Below are positions 49,718-62,800 of a stretch of 64,000 nt of DNA, one piece after another (the stretch's first letter is position 1; each line of letters begins with the position of its first letter). This DNA comes from Sordaria brevicollis (taxonomy: Eukaryota; Ascomycota; Sordariomycetes; Sordariales; Sordariaceae). A model generated the notes under the pieces. It saw nothing but the letters and a program-made list of their open reading frames with translations, had not been told where the DNA came from and searched no databases. The stretch lies in assembly GCA_033439795.1 (NCBI GenBank), contig JAUTDP010000003.1:4216001-4280000 (forward strand). The letters run 5' to 3'. Made by a program: the position numbers and the translations under genes.

Positions 49718-50863
49718 TATGTGCCGCTATGAGTTGTGTGACTGCGTGCGTCTATGTATGTACCAGTAGGACCGTGTGAGACTGACTGACAGGAGCGTGT
49801 CTGTCTGGCTATAGCGTCATCTGTCGAATCCAAGCTTTCAAGGGAACCAAGGGACTCTGCATTCCGCTGCTTGGCGTGACTCTGTTGCTGGCCCCGAGAG
49901 TGTGGCAGAGACGGATTCAGAAACCAACCGACACACGTCAGGCTACCTTTTCTATGCAAAAAGCCAAAAAAGCGCCTGGGGATGGAAGAAAACCTGGAAC
50001 GGAAGCGTGTCTTTGGACGAGACAACTTTGACAAGGCCCCCCGAGCGTGGTTGGCATGGAACACCAGTGATTTAAATATCACCGCCCACGGCTGGAGTCG
50101 AGCTTCCCCAGTGGCCCAGGCTCCTTGTGACTGGATCTACTGGAGCAGACTGGAGCAGACTGGAGTCCGCCGTTCGGCTGTCTCATGCTTCGATTTTTCT
50201 CCTTTTGGTCTTGGCGACCCTTTCGAGTGGACTTTTGGTGGATAAAATGTTTGGCAGGTCGGGTCTGGCAGGTACCGTCCACTCTGCAAGGGAATGGGAA
50301 TCTGGCCGGCGGCGGACGCTGACCGAATGACGAACGGCCCGGATCCTCTGTTCGTTGCTTCCTTTCCTTTGTCGGGACTGGAGCAAACCACCAACTGTCG
50401 ACTGGTGACAGCTACTGTACCTACCAACAATGCCCTAGAATGCCAAGTGCCTACCACCGTGACAGCTTCTCTCCTACGGGCTACGGCCGGTCCTACGCTA
50501 CTCCTACTACCGAATAGCTCCCTTTTTTAGACGGTCTGCTTCAAATTGCTTCCTTTCCCGCGCTTCGAGGCTCGAGCTCGGTATTGACCAGTTCGATTGC
50601 AACCTCCACCGGCCTTTAGTACCCAAGCTAACGATTTCTGGAATCACTTAGCCCATCTTTTTTTCTCCTTTTCCCCAGTGGTCTCGATGTCGGGTATTGA
50701 CATGCTTCAGATTGCCGACTCGTTACTCCAAAAGGATATTTCGGGAAACACGAGCACAACGAACCGCTGGAGTCCCGGAGATCTTCCCATCTCTTACACC
50801 ACAGTGACTAACAACCACCCTGGTCACCTCTGCCGTCCGGGGAATGTCTTGACGACGTCGGCT

Positions 50864-50889
50864 CACACACACACACACACACACACACA
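50864..50889. repeat. (CA)13 microsatellite
   Basis: 26 bp of uninterrupted CA dinucleotides in non-coding DNA. Likely length-polymorphic. Confidence 0.95.
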
Positions 50890-53799
50890 TATGGACGCAA
50901 CACAACAGGCCAAGCTTTCTCTGTGATCCAAGAAAGCTAGTGCTTGGCGGAGACGGCATGAACCTGTGGTAGCCCGCCTCGCCTTGGGGTGTTACCGGTG
51001 ACGCTCAAGTCTCGATATGGGTTGGCCGTCTTACGGAAGGGTTCAGGTATTCAACACCTCGTCCAGGCGGCAGACATGTCGTCTAAGTCTAGGCTACAGG
51101 ACCATCAAATGCTCATACCACGAAGTTGGGTTGTATTCCGAGTTTCCGACCACTCAACACCACCCATTCACAAACATCTTCTCAAGGACCGTGACACACG
51201 TACCACATCAACAGCTCGAAGTTCGAGAGGAGATCGTCAACGCTCAACTCACAAAACCCTGGCACAGTCCTCTCTCAGCCCCTACAAAAGGGGGCAACGA
51301 CGAGAGGTTTCGGCACCTGTCCGCCAAGTCGCTAATCAGTGGGGTATCTAGTGTATCACTGCCCGTCCATCTCCTTTGTGGCCGCCTTGCTGTGAGTAAG
51401 CTGAGAGCGGTCAACCGCAGCATTGCCATATGCATCGGCCAGCGAGCCTTGCCTGGCCCGCCTGGGGAAGCCCTGTCAAATGGAGTGATTGGAGGGCCTG
51501 GAACGACTTCTCAGACACAGAAAGAATGTCACGGAAAGGATGCCCGTTGGTAGCGTAGGAAACAGAGGGGAAAGATTGTCCATTCAGTGGAATATGATTG
51601 TCAAAGATGAACGTACGGACGGCCGCTGCCGGAATACTACAACACCAAGAAAACTTGCAGATCGAAAGATGTGAGTATGAGTCCTGCATTGGATGTTACA
51701 TTCTATGGATATTGAACTGCGTTTCATTCCGAATGAATTAGATAATATTTGAAAAATGGGAAGGTGGATGGACGGTGGTACAAGGAGAAGGAAGGGTCAT
51801 ATCACATGCAGATTGAAAGAGACCATGGTAGGTTGGACTTGGCTTTCGATATGTTATACAATACATGGCAGTCTGAATATTGTTTTCTACTATTACAAAT
51901 TTCGAAAACCGCGGAGGGAAAAGTCTAATCAAAGACCCGTCGATAGACTGCTCATATCGATTCGGTTACTCACTTTGTCCGAGGACTTACATTTAGGCTA
52001 CCTATTCCTCAAACAGACATCTATACATTAGACCGACAAAGGTCCTACAGACTCTCTCCTCCTCCTCACTTCACATATGCAGTCATTGTGACCTGTGTCA
52101 CCACAAGTACCGAGGAATATCAATTCCAAGACGGCAAATCGGCAGACAAGAGATATATCACAGATAGAGGTTATCTTGGCTCTGTTGGCAGGTTATGTAT
52201 CAGCCGCAGCCGTTGCCTGCCTGTAATTGTTATCAGATAGAAAATCATAGACCGATGGCAATCAACATGGGACATTCCAGTCACCATTGCCGTGTATCAA
52301 AGTTCAACGTTCGTCCGCTGTCCATTGTGATTACGTATATCCCCATCGTCGTCCTCCTCAAACCCGTAGTTGTTGTCCAATATCCGAAAAATCGCATCCC
52401 ACGATCCACCTCAACTCCGCCAACGTATTTCCATGCAGACAAAGATACAGATGGAGAAGGAGGTTCTGGGAGGCCTCCCACCCCATCTCCATCGGCGTCA
52501 TCTCCAAACGCCAAAAAAAAAATGCAAGCCAAGACCATTAATCGATACAGTATGTATGTACGATGGACAGTTAAGGGTGCCAAAATGTCGTCGGAGGCTG
52601 TCAAGTAGCGTTAGCTTCAGGCTCGGCAATCAAATGTGTCATTGACGCCCTGAGGGGCATCGGGCATCGGGCTCAGCGAGGCGCCTGGCCTTGGCGATAT
52701 TTTCTCATGGAGCTGGTTCGCCTTGTCAATTTTGTCATTCATCACAACGACGGAGCCGCCGTCTGGGCGACCAGACGTAGATGCGATAGGTTGCCGTGAT
52801 TACCGTTTTGCATATGCAAACTCCTATCGATCTTTCTTTTCAGCCCTCCTTTGAGTATGTACGTATGTATCACTTGGCTCGCAGACTCGTAAGTCTTGTC
52901 CTTGATTCTCGTCTTGGGGGACTCTTGGCTATGGAGACTTTGGGAAAGAGCCTCTTGATTGCCAAGTCGGGTTTGTTGGAACTTCAGGTCATGGGAGGCC
53001 TCCGGACTGACCGAGCGATGGAACGCTTGGCTTCTCGGGATGCTTCGACCAAGGTTAGAGATACCAAAGCGAGATGCAAGATTCGAGATGGTAAAGTTAC
53101 AACTGTTCAAACGGACCCTTCTCCTGGTCTTTTTGTAACTAAAAGGTAACCTCTTTAACAATGGTATAGAAAACAGCCAGAAACAACTCTCGCGCTTGGC
53201 AGAAAAGGACTAAGTGAACCCTGTCTAAATATCGCTTTCTTTTTCCTACCCATTGTGTCAAACGTACGTACTAACTGCTCGTGTAGTAGAGTACGCATTT
53301 CCAAACTGCGTATGAACACCCTCAATAGACCGATGTGGGCGCAACAAGAGGAGCTGACCTTCGCGGCGTGCCAGCCGCGGCGGTGATTGTGGTATCTATG
53401 CGGCTCCATCTTTTTGACTCTCCACAGGCCCTACCGAAAATAGAGCCTGGTTTGATGTTTTGGGGAAAAACACCGTCTTGACATTCCGGCAAGACTAGCA
53501 CCTTTCCCGAGGCCACATCCCAACATAGCACCCTCCTCCCACTCCCCAAGGGCACATCTTGATCCTCTCCTCTTGTTGCCAGATGGATTGCTTTTGTGTT
53601 TGCCGACCTCCCACCCTCCCTGAGATTTTATCCTTTGGAATAAGACCAATCCCATTGACGCCTAATGCAAATGCTGCTGACAAAGACCTGCGTAGCCCCT
53701 GATACTCCCGCCAATTACAAAAATGACAAAGACGATGAGAAAGAGACGAATCTCCGCCCCAGCAGCGCATTCCCGTCCCAGCAGCGCTTAGAAACCCGT

Positions 53800-55416
53800 T
53801 CAAGCATAGGTGCGAGAGAGGTTGCGGAGGTACCAGTCAACCAACTTGCGGCCGACCTTGGCCTCGGAGATGTGGATGAGGTCCTGCAGAATACTGTTAG
53901 CACTGGAATCGGCATACTCAACTGTCTCCGGCCCGATTTTCGCCGTGCCGGTACGGGGACTACTTACACCCTGGAGAGCATAGTCGAGATCGCTGACGTT
54001 GACAAGCTCACCCTCCAAGAGACCACCATCGGTCCAGCGCAGCTGCTTGGTGCGCTGCTTGTTGACCATGAGCCAGCCACGGAGCTCCTCGGGCTTAACC
54101 TCGAGGAAGCCGGCGAGCTTCTTGAGGTCCATGGTGGTGTAGAGGCGGAGGTAAGACTTGATGGTGGGGTTGAACATGTTGGTCTTGACCTCGTCCATGA
54201 AGACGGAAAGGTGGTGCTCGATGGGGTCGATGTTGGCCTCGGGCTCGTCGAAGTTGGGAGGAACGGGGGAGATGAACTTGGGGCAGGCGGTGCGGAAGAG
54301 CTCCTCGTAGATGGGGAGGGCCTCGGGGCCGCCGCGCTGGAGCTTGAGGAGCTGGTCGCCGTACTTCTCGCGGAGGGCGGTGTGGATGGTGTCATCCAAA
54401 CGGGTGGGCTGGAAGGCAACGCAGATGGCGATGAGGGCGTACATCTGGTCGTTCTTCTTGGTGATGGAGTCGTACTGGGCGTTCTTCTGGAAGTTCTTGG
54501 TGCGAGAAACGTAGACCAGGATGTGGCTGAACATGCGGATGGCATCGGCGTAGCGGCGCATCATCATGTAAGAGAAACCGACATAGTAGTAGGTGGTGAA
54601 GTGGGCAGCCATGACGCGGGCGAACATGGCCTTCTTGTTGAGCTCGATGTCGTCGAGGGTCTTGAGGGCGAGGCTGAAGTCACCGAGAAGGGTGTGGACG
54701 CGGAGCAGACCGATGATGGAGAAGTAACCAAGCATCTTGTAGAGGTTCTTGGAACCGTACTCGCCGGCGACGGCCGCGGGGTCCTCGTTGCGCTTCATGG
54801 CGGCCAGCTGCTCGGTGATCTGCGACTTCTGGATCAGGGAGTAGAGGACGTTGAGGACGCTGTAGCAGCCCCAGGTGTTGGGGTTCTCGCGGAGCATGGT
54901 GATCTCCTCCTCATTGTTACCTTGGCGGGCGATACGAGCTCTGTAGGAAGAGAACGAGTTGAACTGGTAGATGAACTCGTCGATGACATCCCAAGCCCAG
55001 TAGTACTAGGAAGAGGAAGGACATGTGTCAGTACATGACTATATATATCGTTGAAGCCACACCTTGAGGGCGTAATGTCCCAACTATCATGACACGGGCA
55101 GAGGCAGACTAACAGAAGGGGGTTCGAGGTCGACGGGGCCCTCGGAGTTCAAGATAAAGTGGAACAAGCTGCAGTAGGAGTCGTAGCTCGAGAACTTGAC
55201 CTCGAGGCCGGCGGAGTAGTCGAGGGGCTGGGCGGCAGCAGCGAGGCGCGACTGGATGTCGTCGGTCTGGGCGGCGAGAGAGAGCTGGGTGGACTCGGCA
55301 TCATCCTCCTCATACTGGACCTGCTCCTTGTAGTCGTTGACGAGGGCCTCCTCCTCGACGTCCGAATCGGGGTCGATGGCGCGGGCGGGCGCTTGCGTTT
55401 GCTGGAAGGCGCTCAT
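53800..55416 (-). CDS. eIF3l: Eukaryotic translation initiation factor 3 subunit L (eIF3l), three exons
   Basis: eIF3l is a PCI-domain subunit of the eIF3 complex, which holds the 40S subunit, mRNA and other factors together during initiation. It is present in filamentous fungi, plants and animals and absent from budding yeast. The model is complement of 55416..55114, 55005..53968 and 53883..53800, 474 aa. Intron 1 is 108 nt (donor GTTAGT, branch CTGAC, CCTAG). Intron 2 is 84 nt (GTAAGT, GCTAAC, CTGCAG), stop-free and in frame. Splicing it joins DYALQG to DLIHISEAKVGRKLVDWYL, as the family requires. Diagnostic pieces include YYWAWDVIDEFIYQFNSF, GYFSIIGLLRVHTLLGDF and SYLRLYTTMDLKKLAGFL. The PCI region covers about residues 330-470. 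The N-terminus is acidic. The donor GTTAGT is slightly unusual. The gene is divergent from EFL1. Confidence 0.95.
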
Positions 55417-56402
55417 GATGGGCTATACTGGGACTCGGGGGAGGATAATCCGATCGGTCGCGTCCGGGTCGAGAAAGGAGAGGGATCACTACGGGGTCGG
55501 GGGTCCGGAGTGGTGGTGGTGTGGGTTGAGGTCGGTGGTGGTCTCTGTGGTCGCGAAGAGTGGCCCGAACCGAATCGACAGGACTTTGCTTGGCGGGGCT
55601 CAATTTTTTGCAGAGTGTGGCCCGCCGTGGGCTTTCACCCCAGTTTGCTATTGTGAGGGGCGGGCCCGCGCTAGGTACATAGGTTGTCCGTTTCCGTTGG
55701 GAATTTTTGACAGGAATGCGGGGTGTATGCATGAAGAGGGGCTTTTTGGCGCTTTCCAACAGACAAAGAGGGCCAAATTTCATGCAACTATCGGAAGCGT
55801 ATATCATTCAACTACCGAGCTCAGTGTGAAAAAGCAGGCCAGACAGGTGGCAGGCAGTGAGGGGCAACTGGAACCAGTTCATCAAGGTCGAATGTCCAAT
55901 CCGATGCCATCAATGAATGCTGCTTCTTTCCATTCAGAATGAATCATTTGAAGTCAACTTTCAAAGACGGGGCAAGCACCACCAAACGCCGGGTAGCGTA
56001 CATTGCCACCATGAAGAAGCATACTCAATGCACTTATCAAACTTGGGAATGGCGGCATGAGCGAACACATAGCGTCAAGAAATGCAGAAATATAAAATAC
56101 TTTTCCTCAATTACCTAAAGTGCATCTTGGCCAAGGTTTGATTTTCCAGGTTGTCCGGCTCCAGCGTTTTCTTCCCTTCACGTCTTTTCAAAAGCTGCCC
56201 CGCCATAAAAAGTTGCCTAGATCGACTTTCAAGACGCCTCATCATTTTTAACCCATACCCATATTAATCAGCGAATAACTTCAACCAACCTCTATCGGGC
56301 TCACTCATCACAACCTCGACACCAAACTGCACATTACGACAGGCCTGACAGCGAACAAAATACCCCCTACTCCAAAGAAGCTTTCGTTTGTGAATTATCA
56401 TC
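55417..56402. promoter_or_regulatory. Shared divergent promoter of eIF3l and EFL1
   Basis: 986 bp separate the two start codons of genes that both serve translation, with no other ORF of merit. Shared control is plausible (inference). No specific factor site could be identified by eye. Confidence 0.5.
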
Positions 56403-59400
56403 ATGCCTGTCGTCCAGCCAGAAAAGCTGGCCAAGCTCCAGCAAAACGCTGACGACGTGAGGAATGTAAGTTGAGTCGCATGCGATATACACCCATGAAC
56501 AAAATTTTGAAAAATTCGAGGACAGCCAGCTAACCCGAAATTCCACAGATTTGTATTTTGGCCCACGTTGTAAGTGTTCCTTATGCCGGACATCGTGTCC
56601 TTGTTACAAAGACTTATACCTCTTTTCTAGGATCATGGAAAAACTTCACTCACAGATGCCCTTCTCGCCACAAATGGCATCATCTCACCAAAACTCGCCG
56701 GCAAGATTCGCTACCTCGATTCCCGACCAGATGAGCAGCAAAGAGGTATCACCATGGAATCTTCGGCCATCTCACTATACTTTTCCATGTTGAGGAGGTC
56801 GGCTCCTGATGCTACTCCCGAAGCCAAGGAATATCTTATCAACCTGATCGACTCTCCTGGACACATCGATTTCAGCAGTGAAGTGTCTACGGCTTCCCGT
56901 CTTTGTGATGGTGCTGTTGTTTTGGTGGATGCTGTCGAGGGTGTTTGCAGTCAGACAGTTACCGTTTTGCGCCAAGCATGGACCGAGAAGCTCAAGCCCC
57001 TTCTTGTCATCAACAAGATCGACCGCCTGGTTACCGAGTTGAAGATGACCCCCGGCGAAGCTTATATCCACCTCAGCAAGATCCTGGAACAAGTCAACGC
57101 TGTACTTGGAAGTTTCTTCCAGGGCGAACGCATGGAGGAGGATCTCAACTGGCGTGACCGGATGGAGGAACGAGTGGCTGCCGCTGCGGCCAAGGAGGCC
57201 CAAATAGCTGCCGGTCAATCCGACACTGGTGAACTTCAGTTCCAGGAAAAGGATGATGAGGAAATCTACTTTGCGCCAGAGAAGAACAACGTTATTTTCG
57301 GCAGTGCCATTGACGGCTGGGCTTGCACTGTTCGTCAGTTTGCCGGCATGTACGAGAAGAAGCTCGGTATCAAGCGTGGCTTGCTCGAAAAGGTGCTATG
57401 GGGCAACTTCTATATGGATCCCAAGACCAAAAAGGTACTTGGACCCAAGCATCTCAAGGGCAGACCTCTGAAGCCCATCTTTGTCCAGTTGGTGTTGGAA
57501 CCAATCTGGGCTGTTTACAATGCTACGGTTGGCGGCGATTCCGGCAAGGGAGATCCTGCTCTCTTGGAGAAGATCACCAAGTCTTTGAACCTCACTATTC
57601 CTCCTCACATCCTTCGCTCTCGGGATCCCAAGCTTCTCCTTACTACGGTGTTTGCTTCCTGGTTGCCTCTCTCTACGGCCTTGCTCGTCTCCGTGGTGGA
57701 GTCTCTGCCCTCACCTAAAGCGGCTCAGGCGGAGCGTTTCCCGGACCTTCTGGCCAGCGTGCCTGGTGCGGACCATATTGATCCCAAGGTCAAGGACGCG
57801 ATGGTTTCCTTCAAGAAGGGCCCATCCGAGCCCATGGTCGCATACGTTAGCAAGATGGTCTCCGTACCTGAGAGCGAACTGCCAGAAAACAAGCGCCGCG
57901 GGCCGCTCAGCCCCGAAGAGGCTCGCGAGCTTGCAAGAAAGAAGCGTGCTGAAGCCATTCGCGCTCAAGGAGGCGCTGACGAAGATATGAACGATCTGGC
58001 CAACGCCTTCACCAGCACCTCACTGACCGATAACGCCGTGCCAGAACTCGAAGAGAAGCCTGTAGAAGCCGAGCACCTCATTGGTTTCGCTCGGATCTAC
58101 TCGGGCACTTTGTCCGTCGGCGACGAGATCTACGTCCTACCTCCCAAGTTCTCTCCAGCGGATCCCTACGCCCAACCCGTCCCGAAGAAGGTGACGGTTA
58201 CCGCCCTGTACATGCTCATGGGCCGCAACCTCGAGTCCCTTCCCTCCGTCCCCGCTGGTGTGGTATTTGGTATTCGCGGTCTCGAAGGCAGCGGCCTTCT
58301 CAAGTCCGGAACCCTCTGCAGCCAGCTCGAGGGCTCGGTCAACTTGGCTGGTATCGCCAACCTGGCCGGTCGCCCCATTGTCCGTGTCGCTCTTGAGCCT
58401 GTCAACCCCTACGATCTGGACAAGATGATCCAGGGTCTTCACCTCCTTGTCCAGAGTGATCCCTGCGCTGAATATGAGCATTTCTCCAGCGGCGAGCACG
58501 TTCTGTCCACCGCCGGCGAATTGCATCTCGAACGCTGCCTGACGGATCTGCGTGAGCGGTTCGCGCGGTGCGAGATCCAGGCCGGTGCGCCCATCGTGCC
58601 GTACCGCGAAACCATCGTCCGTGCGGAAGAGATGCGACCTCCAGTCAACAAGGAGCTAGGCCGTGGTGTAGTAGTCGGCGTGACAAGCTCCAAGCAAGTG
58701 ACAGTTACCCTCCGCGTCAGGCCTCTCCCCGCCCCCGTAACCGAGTTTCTCCTCAAGAATGCCGCTGGCATCAAGCGCCTGTACACGGACCGCCAAAAGG
58801 CCGCAGCCGGTGAAGAAGACAGCGGCCCTGAGTCACCCTCCGTCGAAGTCACCCTGGACGGAAACGGGACCCCCTCAGACGCCGTCAAACTGGAAGACGA
58901 CGTCGAAGACGTCTCGCAAGCCACCACCACTCTCGCGCCCGAGGAGCTCAAGAAGCAGCTCACCGCCCAGCTTGAATCTGTAAAAGACAAGGAAGTCTGG
59001 AAGGACGTGATCGACCGCATCGCCTCGTTCGGCCCGCGCCGGACAGGCGCCAACATTCTCGTCGACGCCACCAAGGACCAGCTCTTCAGCAAGGCCTTCT
59101 CGGCCGACAAGGTGCGCAACCAGGCGCCCACGGGCGACGAGAAGCTGCACCCGGCGCATTTTAGCGATAAGATCATGTACGGCTTCCAGCTGGCTACGCA
59201 ACAGGGCCCGCTATGCAACGAGCCCGTGCAGGGCATTGCCGTTTTTGTGGAGGACGTGCTTGTGGCCCAGCAGACAGAGGAAGGAGAGGAGGCCGCTTCG
59301 GCCCGTGACAGGATCGGTCGCTTGACGGGTGAGGTCATCAAGACGGTGCAGCAGTCGATTCACAAGGGGTTCTTGGACTGGTCGCCTCGGTTGATGTTGG

Positions 59401-59882
59401 CTATGTATTCGTGCGAGATTCAAGCTAGTAGTAAGTTCTTTTTTCTTTCCCTTCCCCCCTTCCCGCATTTTGTTTGAATGTATGCTAACATCCCCCCAGC
59501 CGAAGTTCTAGGCCGCGTCTACGACGTGCTCACCCGCCGCCGCGGCCGGGTTCAGTCCGAAGCCATGAACGAAGGCACGCCCTTCTTCACCATCCAGGCG
59601 CTTTTGCCCGTCGCCGAGTCGTTCGGGTTCGCTGACGACATGCGCAAGCGCACGTCGGGCGCCGCGCAGCCGCAGTTGATCTTCACGGGCTACGAGATTC
59701 TGGATGAGGATCCCTTCTGGGTGCCGTTCACCGAGGATGACCTGGAGGACCTGGGCGAGTTTGGCGACAGGGAGAATGTTGCCAAGAGGTACATGGATAG
59801 TGTCCGTAGGAGAAAAGGTCTGTTGGTGGAGGGAAGGAATGTGGCTACGAATGCGGAGAAGCAAAAGACTTTGAAGAGGTAG
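56403..59882 (+). CDS. EFL1: Ribosome-maturation GTPase EFL1/RIA1 (EF-2-like), four exons
   Basis: EFL1 is a cytoplasmic EF-2-like GTPase that works with the SBDS/Sdo1 protein to eject eIF6/Tif6 from late 60S subunits. The model is join(56403..56465, 56549..56569, 56631..59430, 59500..59882), 1,088 aa; yeast Ria1 is about 1,110. Introns are 83, 61 and 69 nt, and exon 2 has only seven codons. GTPase motifs: P-loop [12 protein letters not shown] (split by intron 2), switch [16 protein letters not shown]3 [13 protein letters not shown]4 NKIDRL. A large family-specific insert follows, then EF-2 domain II ([20 protein letters not shown]), domain III ([21 protein letters not shown]), an acidic insert at about 710-760, domain IV with [10 protein letters not shown], and domain V ([26 protein letters not shown], joined across intron 3). 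It lacks the EF-2 diphthamide context, which separates it from EF-2. Divergent from eIF3l. Confidence 0.95.
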
Positions 59883-62800
59883 GTGGATAACGATGGAGGA
59901 AGATGTGGCGGTGTGCTTTGAGGGTCTTTAGAGAGTTAGCATTTCTGAGGCGTACAAAATCATGTGGTTTTAGTTGATTCTGATCATCTCTCTGTCTCAT
60001 TGAGTGACTGTTACTCATTTCTGCGCCCAAGCCACGAACTGCGTATGTTCCATGTCTACGAAGAGGTTTGTGTAGGGCCGCGTGAAGCATAGTTTTACGA
60101 GCACCGTGTGTCGTATTGAAATATGTTAAGAGACCTTTTGATATTTCCCAGTCCGGCCAGCTTGTAGTATAAATAAGTGGGTAGTTCGGTCGGGTTTACG
60201 CACTAGACTCCTCGACTCATACTTTGTCTACCATGTCAATATCCCGTTGTCTGGACCGTTCCTTTCGTCAAGTTTTGACAACCAGGAAAACATTCTGCTT
60301 CTGTCTTTTCCTTCCTTCCAGAGTACGTACACTATCCAAGTCTCCTGCATTTCTCTTTTCTTGTTTCGCCCACAACGGCCGATCACTCGAAAAGAAGAAC
60401 GGGAGAAGGAGAACTTGGTTCCAAGAAAAAGTCTAGAACCCGCCCAGTCTTGACTCAATCGATGAGTTGGCATGTGTAACTCTAGGTGCCCATGCTCGGC
60501 CCGAGACGCAAAGGTGTCACGCCCGAATTGTCAACAATAACTTGAGTATAGGAACAATGTTCAAACGCAAGATATTTCTCAGGAAATATTTCCCCGCGGA
60601 AAATGAGTGTCGCCTATCGTCAACGACGTCAGCCAAGCAAGAAATCTCGCTAGCTCATCGTATGTTTACATACGTTTACGTTTAGTCTCCGTCTATAGTG
60701 CATGCATATGTAACTGAGACATCACACGTTTATTACCGGGAATGCTTTGGGGGAGCCGACGAGCCGGGTACGGCAAGAGAGAGCGAAGGATAAAAAATCA
60801 AGGCATGGTTGACACCAGTCCTGGTGAAGCGTAGAAAGGAATTAACGAGCCGGAGGGGGGAAATAAAGGCAAAAAAGATATTGCTTTCGCTGGGAGAAGA
60901 CTTGGAGAAAGCTCAGAAGCGCATAGAGCCCGAGCCCAAATAAATATAGAAGGTCAATAACATATTGCACTTGCACAACTGTTCGGATGAAGAGGTCTCA
61001 GCGCTTGATGGAGGATGTTGTCGCTTTATCTCATGTTTTCAAAGGGTGATGTGTATTAGCGAGTTCATAATGTGGTGAGAAAGCTCTCGGTTAGCTATCG
61101 CTTCGCGGTGATCTTGATTTTTTTCTCTTTCTTTTTCCCTCTGTCTGGGTTCATCATGGTATCGGCATTGGCATTGGTAAGGCATGGCATGGCATGACAT
61201 GCAGATATTGTGACGGGCATGACTTTCGGTGGCTCGCTCGCTCGATACGCTTGCGGACGGGAAAAATGCAACATGGCGTTTCATGAGTTCTGATTCGGTG
61301 GGAGGGGCTTGTTTGAAGAATCGAGGAGGCTGGAGGAAGACAGAAACGACGGGATGTTTTGGTTGGAGGGGTTCAGCGCTTGCAAAAGGCTCCAAGGAGG
61401 AAGGAGGGGTAGGCAAGGTAGCCTGGAGGTAGCATATTAGTAGAATGCGGCGTCAGATGGGAGACCTGAAAACTGGCATGAACGGGCTGAGATGTGGGCG
61501 TTCTCAAACTTGTCATTGTTGTGTGTGTTGCCGAGTACGAACATGGAGGGGTTGTTGAAGACGGATGAAGAAGGATTGTTGATGACTTGCAGCATCTTGT
61601 TCTTGACAGAAAACAAGAAAAGATGGAGCTGGAGAGATGATGGTGGGTTGATCTGCTTTCTCTGGGATGAACTTGGCCATGGTGATTCGCGGAGATCTCC
61701 CGAGCCTGATCTTTACCAGCCATCAACCGACAGCAATGTGTGTGGGTAAAAGTAAACAACAAGAGGGGTTTGAAGAGATGAGGGACATTTTTGGGTGGGT
61801 AAGAGTGGCCAGATATAGTCTTGCGGACTATAAGACTGACAAAGATGTTTGTTGTTGTTGGTGTAAGCTGTATAAGTCGGCAGCCTCCTGCGTCGTCTCA
61901 GGTAGAGGGTCTCTAGTCCCATCTGGACCAAAAGATGCCCTGACTAGAAATAGGATACATATGCATGGAAGAAAATGGTAGGCATGTTTTGATCAAGTTT
62001 GATATCTCTTGTTCCGCCAACCGCATGGCCATCCTTGATGTTGACGCAACTGCGACCTTCAAGTCCTCACCCAGTGTGCATCTGACAGATAGCCAATGAG
62101 ATGCTCCAATCGCTCGGTGTAAAGGGATGGCTGCTGGGTGCTTGCTGCATGGGAGATGTCGCAAGCTGTGTTCATGCTACCTAGGTGCATCAGGAACAAT
62201 GAAGTGGAAGGCAGGAAGGTCCCGAAGCTGCGGCTAGGGGCATGGCTTTGTTCCATTGCTGTCAGTTGCTGAGCGAGGTGCTAAGATGACCGGCGATAAC
62301 TGGAGCAGCAGATGAGACTGGAAAGAGAAAGAGATAAGACGACAGGAAGCAAGACAGAGGCACCGCAACGAGGGAAGGAAGAAGGGAAACACAAGATTGT
62401 CCGAATTAGACGCGGAAGATACGGCCAAGGTCGGGTGCAAGTGCAATGGCGTGCAATCCCATGGCGGGCAGGCGGGGTAAATCATAAACGTCCTGTTTCA
62501 AAGCAAGGAACGAGGGAGTGGAAACCGGAAGGAGGCCTGCTCTGGGGAGCTGGGGGACGCTAGGCGGTTCCGGTTTGTGGGAGTAAGAAGTCTCTCAAAG
62601 CTCTTATCCCAGCTCTTAACTCAAGGCTGAGCCATTCAGTTACGGCCAAGACTACCTATATGCAAGGAGAACCGGACGAGGATTCATGATGGCTTGGATC
62701 TTGGAGAGCAAGTGAACCATGGGCGGCATCCTCTGAGGCTCTCAACCGTGGCTCTCTCCCTTCCAGGGAGTTCATCGGATCGGTCCTCCCCTTCCTCCTC

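Larger units (their letters stand above)
48933..53799. other. Intergenic region, 4.9 kb, no confident gene
   Basis: This lies between the start of the USP gene and the stop of eIF3l. Open frames up to 200 codons (for example 49480-50082 minus) contain simple-sequence stretches and no recognisable motif. It holds the two microsatellites listed separately and the USP promoter. For fungal DNA this is a long gap, so an unrecognised spliced gene or non-coding RNA is possible. Confidence 0.45.

Noticed and set aside
53665..55038. 457-codon plus-strand frame over eIF3l
   Set aside because: Antisense shadow of the clearly identified eIF3l gene.
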